A stretch of 64,000 nt of DNA from JAGOMW01 sp964644075 (lineage in GTDB: Bacteria > Patescibacteriota > Gracilibacteria > BD1-5 > UBA2023): assembly GCA_964644075.1 (NCBI GenBank), contig CAZXUQ010000004.1, positions 56,270 through 120,269 of the forward strand, in the 5' to 3' direction. This document shows positions 26,839-35,522 of this stretch, in pieces. The notes beneath the pieces were generated by a model. That model saw only the letters and a program-made list of their open reading frames with translations, did no database searches and was not told the origin of the DNA. The position numbers and the translations under genes are program-made. Numbering within the stretch: the first letter of the stretch is position 1; the number at the start of each line of letters is the position of its first letter.

Positions 26839-27393
26839 CTAAAACGCAAGAGTAATGAGAGAGTTGCGTGCACCTGGGACTGGACCCTTGACGGCGATCA
26901 CTCGGAGGTCTTTGTTGACGAGGACGAGTGGAACGCTCTTCAACGTTACTTTATCGAGACCCATGTGTCCGTTCATTTTCTTTCCTGGTTTTGTACGACG
27001 AGGTTTGCGGTTACCGATAGAACCGAGTGCTCGGTGAAATTTTGAACCGTGTGAAGCAGGACCTCCAGAGAAGTTCCAACGCTTCATCGCACCCTGGTAT
27101 CCTTTTCCCTTCGAAATACCGAAGAGGTCAACCATATCAACACCTTCGAGGATATCGAGAGAGATCTCTGCACCTTTTTCGAGAGAAGCAAGAGGTCCAG
27201 TAGCAGAAACTTCACGAAGTGTCTCAGATTTTCCATCAGTCATAGAGATCACGACTGCAGTGTATCCGTCTTTTTCGAGAGTCTTTACCTGAGCAACCTT
27301 GAGAGTTGGTACCTTGATGAGGGTGACAGGAGTAAACGCGCCATTGTGGAGGACGCGAGTCATTTCGAGTTTTTTTCCGATGATTCCAGCCAT
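26839..27393 (-). CDS. rplC: 50S ribosomal protein uL3
   Basis: A 184-residue protein: MAGIIGKKLEMTRVLHNGAF, VDLFGISKGKGYQGAMKRWN, GPASHGSKFHRALGSIGNRK and the end KGPVPGARNSLITLAF. The gene is first in the S10-spc cluster here; uS10, which normally precedes it, is not in the upstream 650 bases. Confidence 0.97.
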   Translation of the reverse strand: MAGIIGKKLEMTRVLHNGAFTPVTLIKVPTLKVAQVKTLEKDGYTAVVISMTDGKSETLREVSATGPLASLEKGAEISLDILEGVDMVDLFGISKGKGYQGAMKRWNFSGGPASHGSKFHRALGSIGNRKPRRTKPGKKMNGHMGLDKVTLKSVPLVLVNKDLRVIAVKGPVPGARNSLITLAF

Positions 27394-27683
27394 AGTAGGT
27401 GTAGGAGAGATATTAAAATGAGAGGTTGTCCGGAGGCTTTTCTAGAGAGAAAAGGTTACCGTACAACGTCACTATTATTTGTTTTTCTCGTTCCCGATGA
27501 GGAAGAGAAAGAATTCACAAAAGTGAGCGGATTATAGAAAAAAGTAGGATGATGTCAAAAGAATTTATAAGAAAAGTGATAAAATGTTTTCTCTCTATGA
27601 GATTTACCTGACAGATAAAGGAAAATGCGAGTATAAAAAATGTGGACAAGGATATATTTGGAGAGAAAGAAGTTTTCTCTAGT
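27394..27683. other. Intergenic region upstream of the uL3 gene
   Basis: No convincing gene in about 290 bases. A 32-residue plus-strand ORF (27592-27690) ends in TAG but has no ribosome site or recognisable content. The region should hold the promoter of the S10/spc cluster on the minus strand, but no clear -35/-10 pair was found. Confidence 0.4.
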
Positions 27684-27718
27684 ATATAAAAAGGACGACC
27701 CGCGAGATGCGAGTCGTC
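27684..27718 (-). terminator. Terminator downstream of the 27.8-kb small membrane protein
   Basis: On the minus strand GACGACTCGC, a short loop and GCGGGTCGTC are followed by CTTTTTAT. Confidence 0.8.
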
Positions 27719-27781
27719 ATAGCCCCAGTCGAGGCAAGGTCACACCACACTGAGTGGGTAACAAGGTCAGTCGGCTAGGGG
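27719..27781 (-). other. Possible structured 3' RNA segment
   Basis: Between the TGA of the small membrane protein and the terminator are two copies of CAAGGTCA (plus-strand sense), a CCCCAG/CTAGGGG pairing and a CACTGAGTG mini-hairpin. The paired ends suggest a folded RNA. No known RNA family was recognised. Confidence 0.35.
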
Positions 27782-27937
27782 TCATCCCCAGAGCTTGTAG
27801 CTGTCATATACAGCGAGGCCTATCCACAAGATAAGCATACCATTAAGGAAGATCTTATCCTTCCCTATTTTTTGCGCGCGTACCCGAAGGTACGTAGTCA
27901 TGATGATGCCTATTACCGCGGCTATAAGAGCACTCAT
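27782..27937 (-). CDS. Small membrane protein with TGA as apparent stop
   Basis: A 51-residue protein with two hydrophobic stretches: MSALIAAVIGIIMTTYLRVR (residues 1-20) and FLNGMLILWIGLAVYDSYKL, ending W-G. CGGAG 8 bases before ATG is a plausible Shine-Dalgarno sequence and TTGACA lies upstream on the same strand (about 27990). The first stop-like codon is TGA. If read as glycine the frame stays open through the terminator hairpin at 27.7 kb and on to 27.4 kb, which is implausible. No family was recognised. Confidence 0.5.
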   Translation of the reverse strand: MSALIAAVIGIIMTTYLRVRAQKIGKDKIFLNGMLILWIGLAVYDSYKLWG

Positions 27938-28061
27938 GATGGGAACTCCGTTTGTTGATGACAGATATATCGTACAAAAAACTTTCTCTCTGTCAATATT
28001 TTTCTCTACTTTTATGGAAAAGGAGGTTTGGAGAAAAATCATTCATATATAGTATAGAAGT

Positions 28062-28826
28062 GTGAAAACTATCAAAGCCAAAAAATCTCTCGGACAAAAC
28101 TTCCTCATCGATCATGAAGCGCTCTCTGCGATCGCCTCTGCGATCGAGATAGCATGAAAACATATCATCGAGGTCGGACCCGGGTATGGTGCACTCACCG
28201 AGTATCTCGTCGCGGACACACCAAAAAGCCTCGATCTCGTCGAGCTCGATGCTGATATGCTCCCGATTTTGCGTGAGACATTTGGTGATCAAGTGATGAT
28301 CCATCATCAGGATGTCCTCACCTTCACTCCACTACATGAGGACTACTCTGTGATCGCCAATATCCCCTACTATATCACGAGCCCGATACTCTTTCACTTT
28401 CTCTATGATCTCCCGCATGCGCCAAGCGAGATGGTCATCATGATGCAGGAAGAAGTCGGAGAAAAAATACTCGCAGGGCGAAATAAAAAACCACACCACT
28501 CCTATCTCTCCCTCGCGATGGAACTCGCCTGTGAGGATATCGAGGTCGTACGGTATGTGGGACGTGAGTCATTTGACCCGGCACCAAAGGTCGACTCGAT
28601 CGTACTAAAATTCAGAGTCAAGAAATCTCGCGACCGAAAGATGGAAGACGAGATGCTCGCTCTCTGGAGAGTCGCATTTACCCATCCGCGCAAGACGCTC
28701 ATGTCCAATCTCAAGTGAAATCACTACGATCTCGAACGTGTGAAAGAGTGGATCTCGGCATGCGGATACGATGAGAAGATCCGGGCGGAGGCGGTGGGGA
28801 TGGAGGAGTGGGGGAAATTGATTTAG
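28062..28826 (+). CDS. rsmA: 16S rRNA (adenine1518/1519-N6)-dimethyltransferase KsgA
   Basis: A 254-residue methyltransferase that dimethylates two adenines in the 3' hairpin of 16S rRNA. KAKKSLGQNFLIDHEALSAI is the family N-terminus; the SAM motif is HIIEVGPGYGALTEYL, where the preceding glycine (AGKH) is TGA; the catalytic motif is VIANIPYYITSPILF; then FDPAPKVDSIVL and THPRKTLMSNLKG. The start is GTG 28062, which gives the usual N-terminal length. The nearest ATG would remove the SAM site. Confidence 0.96.
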
Positions 28827-28894
28827 CAAGAATAAATTATGCGAATTTTCGCAAATTTGTTCACTCAAAATTAGAGTTACTGAAGCTGTAAATA

Positions 28895-28922
28895 TTGACT
28901 TTATATGAGATTCGCATATTCT
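28895..28922 (+). promoter_or_regulatory. Promoter with TTCGC repeats upstream of the metallopeptidase pair
   Basis: TTGACT (28895-28900), a 16-base spacer and TATTCT (28917-28922). Around it (28850-29032) short motifs recur: GCGAATTTTCGC (a palindrome), ATTCGCAT, TTTCGCTAA and TTAGCGAA. They look like binding sites for one regulator. Confidence 0.45.
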
Positions 28923-29006
28923 CTTCGTAGAATTTCGCTAATTCTAGGTCAAGCTTTAAATACTACAAATATTTAGGTTAAATATTTCTTCAAACTTACA
29001 CACTCT

Positions 29007-29132
29007 ATGCATACTGATAAAACTATATTAGCGAACCTTCCAACTTTTTTTCGCTCTTCCAATGGGAAGAAGCCAGATATTGAAACCATTAAAACATATA
29101 TAGAAAATCTAAAAGATGGAAAAAACATATAA
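29007..29132 (+). CDS. 41-residue partner of the ImmA/IrrE-type peptidase, unknown function
   Basis: The peptide MHTDKTILANLPTFFRSSNG continues to KDGKNI. It has an amphipathic C-terminal half (DIETIKTYIENLKD). It overlaps the start of the next gene by 17 bases, so the two are translationally coupled. The place is one usually taken by an Xre-type repressor in ImmA/IrrE pairs, but no helix-turn-helix is visible in so short a peptide. Function unknown; an antitoxin-like or inhibitor role is only a guess. Confidence 0.5.
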   Translation: MHTDKTILANLPTFFRSSNGKKPDIETIKTYIENLKDGKNI

Positions 29133-29742
29133 AAATCTGAAAGCTCCTTTTATTGATAAAAAAACTATATCCCACAAGGCGCATACTTTGCGTGAAGAGT
29201 TTTTATGAGATGAGATTCCTGTAGATGTAATGCTATTCGCAAGTAAAATATGACTTAGCGTATTCCCTAGAGATTTGCGACAACTAGATGCAGAGGCATT
29301 TCTGGTCATGCAAGAAAATACAATTTATGTTGATTCACGCATATATAATGCTAACGTGGAATTTCGTGCTAGATTTTCGGTTGCTCATGAAATTGGGCAT
29401 TACTTGCTTCACAAAAAATTCTACGAAGAAAATATGTCTTTTACTGATGAAGACGACTACCTGAAATTTTATCAAGAATTCCCAGAAGAGCAATATTCCC
29501 TCTTAGAAATGCATGCAAATGAATTTGCTTGAGCTTTGCTAGTACCAAAAACTATTCTTTGGGAACAACTTCTAAAAAACTGTGAAACTCCATTTCAAGA
29601 TAAAGAAGATTTGGACGTGCAAGTAGTGTCGGCTTGTGAGGTTATGAAGAATACCTTCAATGTCTCATCCGCCGTTTTACTTAGAAGGATTCGTAATGAA
29701 GGTTTCTCTGACAATCTAAAGAAACTCATTACAGAGTTCTAA
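29116..29742 (+). CDS. ImmA/IrrE-family zinc metallopeptidase
   Basis: A 208-residue protein with the zinc motif FSVAHEIGHYLLHKKF (H-E-x-x-H, near residue 95) and a downstream acidic residue region LLEMHANEFAGALLVPK, where the ligand Glu/His and 'EAnaFAa.LL.P' pattern of peptidase family M78 appear; the glycine in FAG is TGA. Such enzymes cleave a repressor (ImmA) or activate damage responses (IrrE). The DNA is more A/T-rich than the neighbours and the upstream region has clustered TTCGC motifs, suggesting a horizontally acquired regulatory pair. Confidence 0.8.
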
Positions 29743-30674
29743 TTTTTCTTTATCTTCACTACAAAAAACCCCTCCGTCTCAAGAGAAGGCAGTGTTCGTA
29801 CTGCTTTTTTCATGTCTTCTCGATACTCTACTCCGTCCCATGATGTGAGACTACTCCTCCACCACGATCTCTCAGAAAGTCCGATATCGATCGGCTCGAG
29901 AGAGAGCTCAGGATTTTCACTCAGAACACGAGCAATGACTCATTCATTTTCCTCTGGGGCGAGAGTACAGGTCGAGTAGACGAGGGTTCATCACTTTTTG
30001 AGTGACTTCACCGCGAGTGAGAGGAGCTCATATTGGAGAGCTGCTTTTGATTTGATATTTTCGAGTGACCAGAAGCCATAGGTCTTCTCATTTCGTATAT
30101 CGATACGTCACTCAGCACTACAGGGAGCATCGAGAAGGATGCGATCATAGAGTTCTTCTGATTTTATGAAAAAATTTCTCGCATCGACTTTTTTTCCTTC
30201 GATGATGCTCGCTCACTGGAGACGCACATTGTACATGAGTTTATCATATCGGATCTGATTTTGCTCGAGAGCAATGATCGTTCCCTCATTTTCCATCATC
30301 ATGGCTATCTGAGTCGTCTTGGATCCTGGAGCAGCACAGACATCGAGGATGTGTTCTCACTTCTCGGGAGCGAGGGCGAGCACAGGGAGCATGGATGCAA
30401 GCGACTGGAGATAGATCTTCCCGTCATAAAATGCTCTCGTCCCCTTGATAGCGTACTCATGAGATCGTTCAAATGTGTAGACTCATGGGATACTATGGAA
30501 CTCCGTGACGACGATTCATTTAGACTCAAACTCAGCGAGGATTTCTTCTTTGGTACTTTTGAGTGTATTGATACGAAATGATCACGTGCGATCATGGGAA
30601 AATGCCTCGATCACACGAGAGAGATCAGGACCGAGGATCGTCTCGAGGCGAGACGTGAGAAGTTTTGGAAGCAT
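29739..30674 (-). CDS. RNA m5C methyltransferase, NOL1/NOP2/Sun (RsmB/RsmF) family
   Basis: A 311-residue SAM-dependent enzyme. The SAM motif is ILDVCAAPGSKTTQIAMMME (near residue 115). The two catalytic cysteines are in LLDAPCSAEG and YSTCTLAPEENE. The N-terminal RNA-binding part is short (ATG to SFRINTLKST), and no PUA or NusB domain is attached, unlike RsmB or RsmF, so the target (16S rRNA or tRNA) is unclear. Its stop overlaps that of the convergent metallopeptidase by 3 bases. It starts 6 bases after the grpE stop, so it is co-transcribed with grpE. Confidence 0.88.
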
Positions 30675-30679
30675 AAAGA

Positions 30680-31192
30680 TTATTGTCAGTTTCAGACCAC
30701 GACCTTCGCGTGACGGAGTACTCGGTCACCGATCATATATCCTTTTTCGAATTCAGTCGTGATCTTCCCCTCTGGACCTGGACCTTGTGTCATGACATCA
30801 TGACGAGCGGGATCGACTTCCTCTCAGACGGAGACAAATGATCTTACTCACTGAGACTCGAGGTATTTGTTCATACTGGCAAGTACAGAGCGTACTCCGT
30901 CTACGAAGCTATCACCTTCGACTCATGTCTTGAGTGCGACAGCACGTTCGAGATTATCGACTTCTTTGAGGAGCGGGGTGACGAGCTTCGCAGAGAGAAA
31001 TGATACCATCTCGACCTTGTCTCGTTCGACACGCATGAGGAGGTTTTGGTAGTCGGCCTGAGAACGAGCAAGAGCATCTTTCAGGCGGGCAAGCTCATCT
31101 CATACTGAGTCTTGTGTAGAAGTATCATTGCCTCCTACTGGATCCTCTTTGAGGATTTCTTCTGTTTGTGGGTTTTGTGTTTGGTCTGACAT
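30680..31192 (-). CDS. grpE: Nucleotide exchange factor GrpE
   Basis: A 170-residue DnaK co-chaperone. The N-terminal long helix is DELARLKDALARSQADYQNL LMRVERDK. The C-terminal beta domain has GVRSFVSVGEEVDPARHDVM, then GKITTEFEKGYMIGDRVLRH AKVVVG. The last few residues contain two TGA glycines. No CIRCE element and no dnaK or dnaJ lie nearby. Confidence 0.95.
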
Positions 31193-31214
31193 AGTAAAAA
31201 GTTAATATTAAAGT

Positions 31215-31322
31215 TTTGTCATTTCGAGTGAAACGAGAAATCCCTTTCAAAATCAACTTATGAGAAAAGCTATTCTTCTCGCTCATAAGTGAAAGAAAAA
31301 GGGATCCCTTCGGGATGACAAA
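31215..31322. repeat. Palindromic repeat element (family A), intergenic
   Basis: A 108-base element running from TTTGTCATTTCG to CGGGATGACAAA, with perfect-to-near-perfect terminal inverted repeats and an inner hairpin ACTTATGAG/CTCATAAGT. It lies between grpE and the 31.3-kb gene. Confidence 0.85.
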
Positions 31323-31329
31323 AAGAAAT

Positions 31330-31872
31330 TTACGCTTGTGGTTTTTTTACTGGGGCTTTGCGTGCTACTGGTTTTTTTACTGGCATGGCTTCGAGTTTTG
31401 ATTTCGTGAGAGCGTGAGCCTCGGCAAGTTTTGATTTTGCTTCATCGATCCAGGAGACGAGAGTATCATGTGCAACATCGGCGAATGTCATCCCCTTATT
31501 TCGAGCTGACTCGATGATCGCTTCTTTTTCGGTGTAGAGGCTTTCTACCTTTTTCATGATGGTTTCTTTTTGGGTGTTTCCTTTATTCATGAGGGAGGCG
31601 ATGAGTTCATCAGCCTCAGTTGCGAAACTATCGAGGAGTCCTGCTGCTTTTGCTTTGAGTCCGTCGAAATCCTCGACGTCATCGAAGTGTGAAGCAAGAA
31701 ATCCTTTTACCTCATCATAGGCAGTTCGATGCATATCGACGACTTCATCGATGAAGTTATCCATCTTTGATTTTGTCGGATCGATTTTCGTCTTGCCACT
31801 CTCTTTTCTATACTTCATCGCGACAGCGAGTCCAGCAGTATATCCAGCGAGGAGGGTAAGGAGTTTTTTCAT
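31330..31872 (-). CDS. Membrane-anchored helical protein with Lys/Ala/Pro tail, unknown function
   Basis: A 180-residue protein. Residues 1-20 (MKKLLTLLAGYTAGLAVAMK) form a short membrane or export segment. The rest is strongly helical and charged, with apolipoprotein- or YtxH-like periodicity (KAAGLLDSFATEADELIASL), and ends in VKKPVARKAPVKKPQA, a tail like that of uS5 here. A -10-like TATAAT lies about 30 bases upstream. It could be an envelope-associated protein; no family was recognised with confidence. Confidence 0.65.
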   Translation of the reverse strand: MKKLLTLLAGYTAGLAVAMKYRKESGKTKIDPTKSKMDNFIDEVVDMHRTAYDEVKGFLASHFDDVEDFDGLKAKAAGLLDSFATEADELIASLMNKGNTQKETIMKKVESLYTEKEAIIESARNKGMTFADVAHDTLVSWIDEAKSKLAEAHALTKSKLEAMPVKKPVARKAPVKKPQA

Positions 31873-31927
31873 AAGTGTGTTTAAGGGCTCGGGTATTATA
31901 TGGAAAAATGTGGAAAATTCCAGAGAA

Positions 31928-31956
31928 ATAAAAAAATCGCCCGAGAGGGCGAAAAA
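31928..31956. terminator. Terminator after the 32-kb small membrane protein
   Basis: TCGCCC-GAGA-GGGCGA hairpin (31937-31952) flanked by A and T runs on both sides. Confidence 0.85.
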
Positions 31957-31974
31957 AGCACGAAAGTATCAATC

Positions 31975-32184
31975 TCACCACCAACCGAAGATCTTTACTC
32001 CTTCATTGAAGACTACGGCTGTGAGGATTGTTGTGATTATGACCGTAAGACTAATGATACTTTGAATGAACGGTGGTGAGTTATTGTAAATTTGTTCATT
32101 GCGCCGAACAGTGGCAAGAAGATAACCCATTGCAACTGGAGCCAAGAACACGAATACTAACCCGTAAATTACCTTTTCTTCCAC
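31975..32184 (-). CDS. Small two-helix membrane protein with TGA as apparent stop
   Basis: A 69-residue protein, starting at GTG with AAGGAG 8 bases upstream and TTGACA further upstream. Hydrophobic segments are residues 5-24 (VIYGLVFVFLAPVAMGYLLA) and about 41-60 (IQSIISLTVIITTILTAVVF). It ends GWW then TGA, 22 bases before a strong terminator hairpin. Read as glycine the frame would pass through the hairpin and fuse in phase with the 31330-31872 gene, which has its own start and promoter-like sequence. The simplest reading is a separate small gene ended by TGA. Confidence 0.5.
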   Translation of the reverse strand: MEEKVIYGLVFVFLAPVAMGYLLATVRRNEQIYNNSPPFIQSIISLTVIITTILTAVVFNEGVKIFGWW

Positions 32185-32243
32185 GAGATATTCTCCTTAA
32201 TTTGAGGGTAAGATTACTTTATGTATTTTATATTTTCTGTCAA

Positions 32244-33443
32244 TTATAATGCTATTCCCTTTGAAAGGTTCTCACATCCACTCTCCGTCACGAGGATATC
32301 GTCTTCGAGCCTTATACCAATCCCCTCTTCACGGATATAGATCCCTGGCTCACAGGTGATGATCATCCCAGGTGCGAGGATCTCTTCACGGGATCCGATA
32401 TCGTGGACATCAAGCCCGAGAAAGTGAGAGGTCGAGTGCGGATAGTACTTACGAGAGAAGATTTCTCGCTCTTCATGAGATGTGTGCTCTCAGATGAGTC
32501 AGAGATACCGGAGTTCTCTATTCGTCGCTTCTCTCACCTTCCTCTCATACTCTGGTTTCTCGACTCATGGACGGATGAGGGACTCTGCATATTCTTTTAC
32601 TCGGACGACGCTCTCATAGACATCTCTTTGTCGTGGAGAAAACCCAGAAGCACCAATCCTCCTGTCACTTCGTGACATCCTCCTTTCTCAAGGAGGTAGA
32701 GCAAACACTCTCGTGATGTCAGCCGCATATCCGTGATACTCTGCTCATGCATCGACGAGGAGGAGGTCTCATGCCTCGATTTTGCGATCGTGGCGAGTAT
32801 AGTGGAGCGTACATGCACGCGGTCAAGATGCGACGATCGACGGATACGCCTCTGTCATATGGTGCGCACGAAATATCCGAGCAATCTCGGCTTCGACTTC
32901 GTATTCGTACATTCATGGTTCTATAACTGTCCGTATATGGTCATGTGCCAGCTTCGTCACTCGGATCGCCTCTCGGATTTTCTCGATTTCTTCTCTCGAC
33001 TTGATCATCCGAAGTGGTCGCATGAGAGCATCGAAATCGGCGCACTTTTCTCTCGGGATGCTCCGAGTGAGATTCGTATATATATGGTGAGCGTCAGAAA
33101 TGAGGGTTTTGCGATCACGAGTCCATGCTCGCATGGGTCGGATATCAGTGATACCCGAGAGACGAGCGATCTCATCGTGGTCGAGACGAGAACTCCCCCA
33201 GATTTGCTCGGTCTCGCTGATAGGATCGGAGTAGATCGTCCAGTGTGTATGAGTGTCACTCTTGGCTCAGACGAGGAGCATATCGGGTGATGATACCTCA
33301 GTGAGGAGGAGCATATCAGAGGATGCCCGAAACGGAAAATGTACGTCACCATTGCGGATCAACTCATGTGTTCACTCGAGGATGAAGAGTCCATGAGACG
33401 GGAGTGCGGTTTCGAGGATGGCACGTTTTTGAGATCCGATCAT
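32244..33443 (-). CDS. Xaa-Pro aminopeptidase-like M24 metallopeptidase with in-frame palindromic insert
   Basis: A 399-residue enzyme. The creatinase-like N-terminal domain covers about residues 1-135, and the pita-bread catalytic domain begins near MIKSREEIEKIREAIRVTK. Metal ligands: two Asp in LLLVDAGAEYHGYAADITRV, His in HFLGLDVHDIG, Glu in CEPGIYI and Glu in IRLEDD. These fit aminopeptidase P. Between VFALPPG and FSPRQRDVYESVV about 14 extra residues (ERRMSRSDRRIGAS) are encoded by a palindromic repeat (32655-32696). At least ten glycines are TGA. It is not a pseudogene when read in code 25. Confidence 0.88.
32655..32696. repeat. Palindromic repeat (family C) inside the M24 peptidase gene
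   Basis: Two hairpins side by side: TGTCAC-TTC-GTGACA and CCTCCTT-TCTC-AAGGAGG, the latter a perfect 7-base stem. Translated in frame. Confidence 0.75.
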
Positions 33444-33494
33444 AGAGTTGATATTATCGGAAAATAGCTAAAATGGAAGGGTAAAAAATTTCTT

Positions 33495-33854
33495 ATGAAT
33501 ACACCAACTCTTGCACAAAACGATCTCTGATCAATGATACGTAGCATGCGTTTTTGAGGAAATATAAGGAGTGAGGAAACAGCTGATGGTGACGACATGG
33601 CTAGTCTTATTGTGACGACGATAGTTCAAATGGTAGAGCGTAACCTCGACTGATATTTCTCTGAGATAGAAAAAAATCCAGAGAAACTTATAGAGGTACT
33701 TGCAGCTGCTATCAATGAGAGGGAAAGTGAACTGAAACAATTCCAAAGAGAGAGAAATACTGAAGAGATTGTTCGTATTTGTGGTCAGATTGTTCGTATT
33801 ACCCTTGCATCGCTTCGACCACAAAAATTCAAATCGAAAAGAAGTGGGATATAA
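33495..33854 (+). CDS. Hypothetical helical protein
   Basis: A 119-residue protein in one frame with three TGA glycines. It is mostly helical and charged (EKNPEKLIEVLAAAINERES, then KQFQRERNTEEIVRICGQIV), with a Gly/Ser-rich start and a basic end (KFKSKRSGI). No signal peptide or known domain. It diverges from the M24 peptidase gene and precedes the secreted LT-motif protein. Confidence 0.6.
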
Positions 33855-34014
33855 GAGTCCTTACTTATTCCTTACCCGAGAGTGATATACTATCCGTGTA
33901 CTCTTCGAAAACGTCCGTGGATGAGCGTGAGTCAGATCTGACTCGATACACTCTGAGGACTCCTGTTCGAGAAGAACTACATATATTGATTTTATTTCTT
34001 AACCCTATACACAT

Positions 34015-34590
34015 ATGAAAAAATCAATACTTATCTCTGGTATCGTCCTCACTGGACTCTCACTCGCCGCCGCTGGAACCTATGCTGCTACAGGCACAAG
34101 TAGCACAAAGACAACAGGGACAACAAAAACTTTCTCCTCAAAAGAAGGTCGCATGCATGGAGAAGGTCGTGGCATGCGAGGTGGCCCTGGTATGATGGGA
34201 GGCATGGAGCTCACTGACGCTGAGAAAACAGCACTCCAGTCGATGAGTGATACAGAGAAAAAGGCATTTTTCGACAAAAAACGAACTGAAGCCGAGACAA
34301 AAATGGAGGCTCGTGAAGCCGTCATAGATAAACTCCTCGCTGGTCAGACTCTCACGAGTGAGGAAGAGACTCTTCGTCAGACCATCATCACAGAGCGCGC
34401 TGCTATGAAAGCGAAACGTGCTGAGATGAAGGCAGAGATGGAAAAAATAAAGGCAGTTCTCGATAAGAAAGCTGCTGGAACTACTCTCACGAGTGAAGAA
34501 CAAGCTCTCCTCGATAGTATGCCACAGGGTGGACCACGTGGTGAACACTGAAAAAACCGTTCACAAGAATCAAACACTCAGGCTCAGTAA
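34015..34590 (+). CDS. Secreted protein with repeated LT-x-x-E motifs (Spy/CpxP-like features)
   Basis: A 191-residue protein. A signal peptide covers residues 1-24 (MKKSILISGIVLTGLSLAAA, then GTYAA). Next is a Thr/Ser linker and a Met/Gly/His-rich stretch (MHGEGRGMRGGPGMMGGM) that could bind metal. Three helical blocks each start with LT plus acidic residues: LTDAEKTALQSM, LTSEEETLRQTI and LTSEEQALLDSM. CpxP and Spy carry LTxxQ motifs at like positions, so a periplasm-like chaperone or stress-sensor role is possible, but the match is by pattern only. TGA at residue 179 is glycine; the frame ends in TAA just before a terminator. A two-component system lies downstream. Confidence 0.7.
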
Positions 34591-34624
34591 AACCGAGAGA
34601 CATATTTCTAGAAAAAAAGAAAAG

Positions 34625-34657
34625 GCCAAAATCTCCCCATATTTGGGGGATTTTTGG
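34625..34657 (+). terminator. Terminator after the LT-motif secreted protein
   Basis: CCAAAATCTCCCC/GGGGGATTTTTGG hairpin with following T-rich sequence. Confidence 0.8.
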
Positions 34658-34701
34658 TTTTCTTACCTCTATCTTACATGGCGCATATATACTGATCTCA
34701 T

Positions 34702-34842
34702 ATGAAAAAGTATATTCTCATCGTCATTTTTTCTCTCTTGTCGCTCCTGGCAAGTGAGGCGACTGAACTCTCTTTTGCAGATACTCGTGATGCATGAGAT
34801 ACTTTCATAAGTTATTTGGTCGATGGTGAATTTTTCTTATAA
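34702..34842 (+). CDS. Small exported peptide ahead of the two-component system
   Basis: A 46-residue peptide. MKKYILIVIFSLLSLLASEA is a signal sequence with a likely cleavage near the Ala pair; the mature part is ~25 residues (TELSFADTRDAGDTF...), acidic. The 12-base gap to the response-regulator start indicates co-transcription. It could be a sensor ligand or a leader product; function unknown. Confidence 0.6.
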
Positions 34843-34854
34843 TCCTCTCATCCT

Positions 34855-35517
34855 ATGCACACTCTTCTCATCGAAGACAACATCGCGCTCGCGCAGACGG
34901 TCGTACGGTATCTCGCAAGTCATAATATCTCGTGTACTCTGCGTACTGATGGGGCCGACTGATATAGTGAAGCTATGACAGGAAGCTATGATGTCATCAT
35001 CCTCGATATCGAACTCCCGCACATGAACGGTATCGAAATCTGTAGAAAACTCCGTGATGAGTGAAAAAATACCCCCATCATCATGCTCACATCCAGAAAT
35101 ACTCAGGGAGATATCATCACAGGGCTCGACTATGGTGCAGATGACTACCTCGGAAAGCCATGTGACTACCGAGAACTCGTGGCACGTATCCGAGCTCTCG
35201 GGAGACGGACTCAGGACTCACGGTCGACAGAGGTGCTTCACCGAGGCAAACTCACCCTCGATCAGGAAAAACATAGTGTCACCTGGGGCGGAGAGCTCGT
35301 CGATCTCTCGAAACGTGAATATGAGCTCTTACGATTTTTTGCCCTCAATCATGAACGTACGATCTCCAAAGGAGAACTCCTCGAAAAAGTATGGGGGATA
35401 TATGATAGCTGGACAGAACAAAAAGTCGTCGAAGTCTATATCGGATACCTCAGAAAAAAACTCGGAAAAAATAGTATAGAAACGATAAAATGAGCCTGAT
35501 ATATCTTAAGTGCATAA
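34855..35517 (+). CDS. OmpR-family response regulator
   Basis: A 220-residue protein. Receiver domain: LLIEDN acidic pocket at the N-terminus, phosphoacceptor D51 in VIILDIELPHMNG, T/S in IIMLTS and the lysine in YLGKPCDYRELVARI. The winged-helix effector follows: LDLSKREYELLRFFALN-like sequence, then VWGIYDSWTEQKVVEVYIGY LRKKLG and TIKGAGYILSA with the final glycine as TGA. It is directly followed by its histidine kinase gene. Confidence 0.93.
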
Positions 35518-35522
35518 AAAAT

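Noticed and set aside
27634..27660. A DnaA-box-like TGTGGACAA and a similar AAAAATGTGGACA near 6255
   Set aside because: Single, mismatched copies without clustering or nearby dnaA; no sign of an origin.
31193..31214. CIRCE heat-shock element before grpE
   Set aside because: No TTAGCACTC...GAGTGCTAA inverted repeat is present; the nearby inverted repeat is the family-A element.
31330..32184. A single fused membrane protein across 31330-32184
   Set aside because: The frames join only through two TGA codons and a strong terminator hairpin; the downstream part has its own ATG and promoter-like sequence, so two genes are more likely.
32244..33443. The M24 peptidase region looks like a decayed pseudogene
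   Set aside because: Reading TGA as glycine gives a single 399-residue frame with all five metal ligands.
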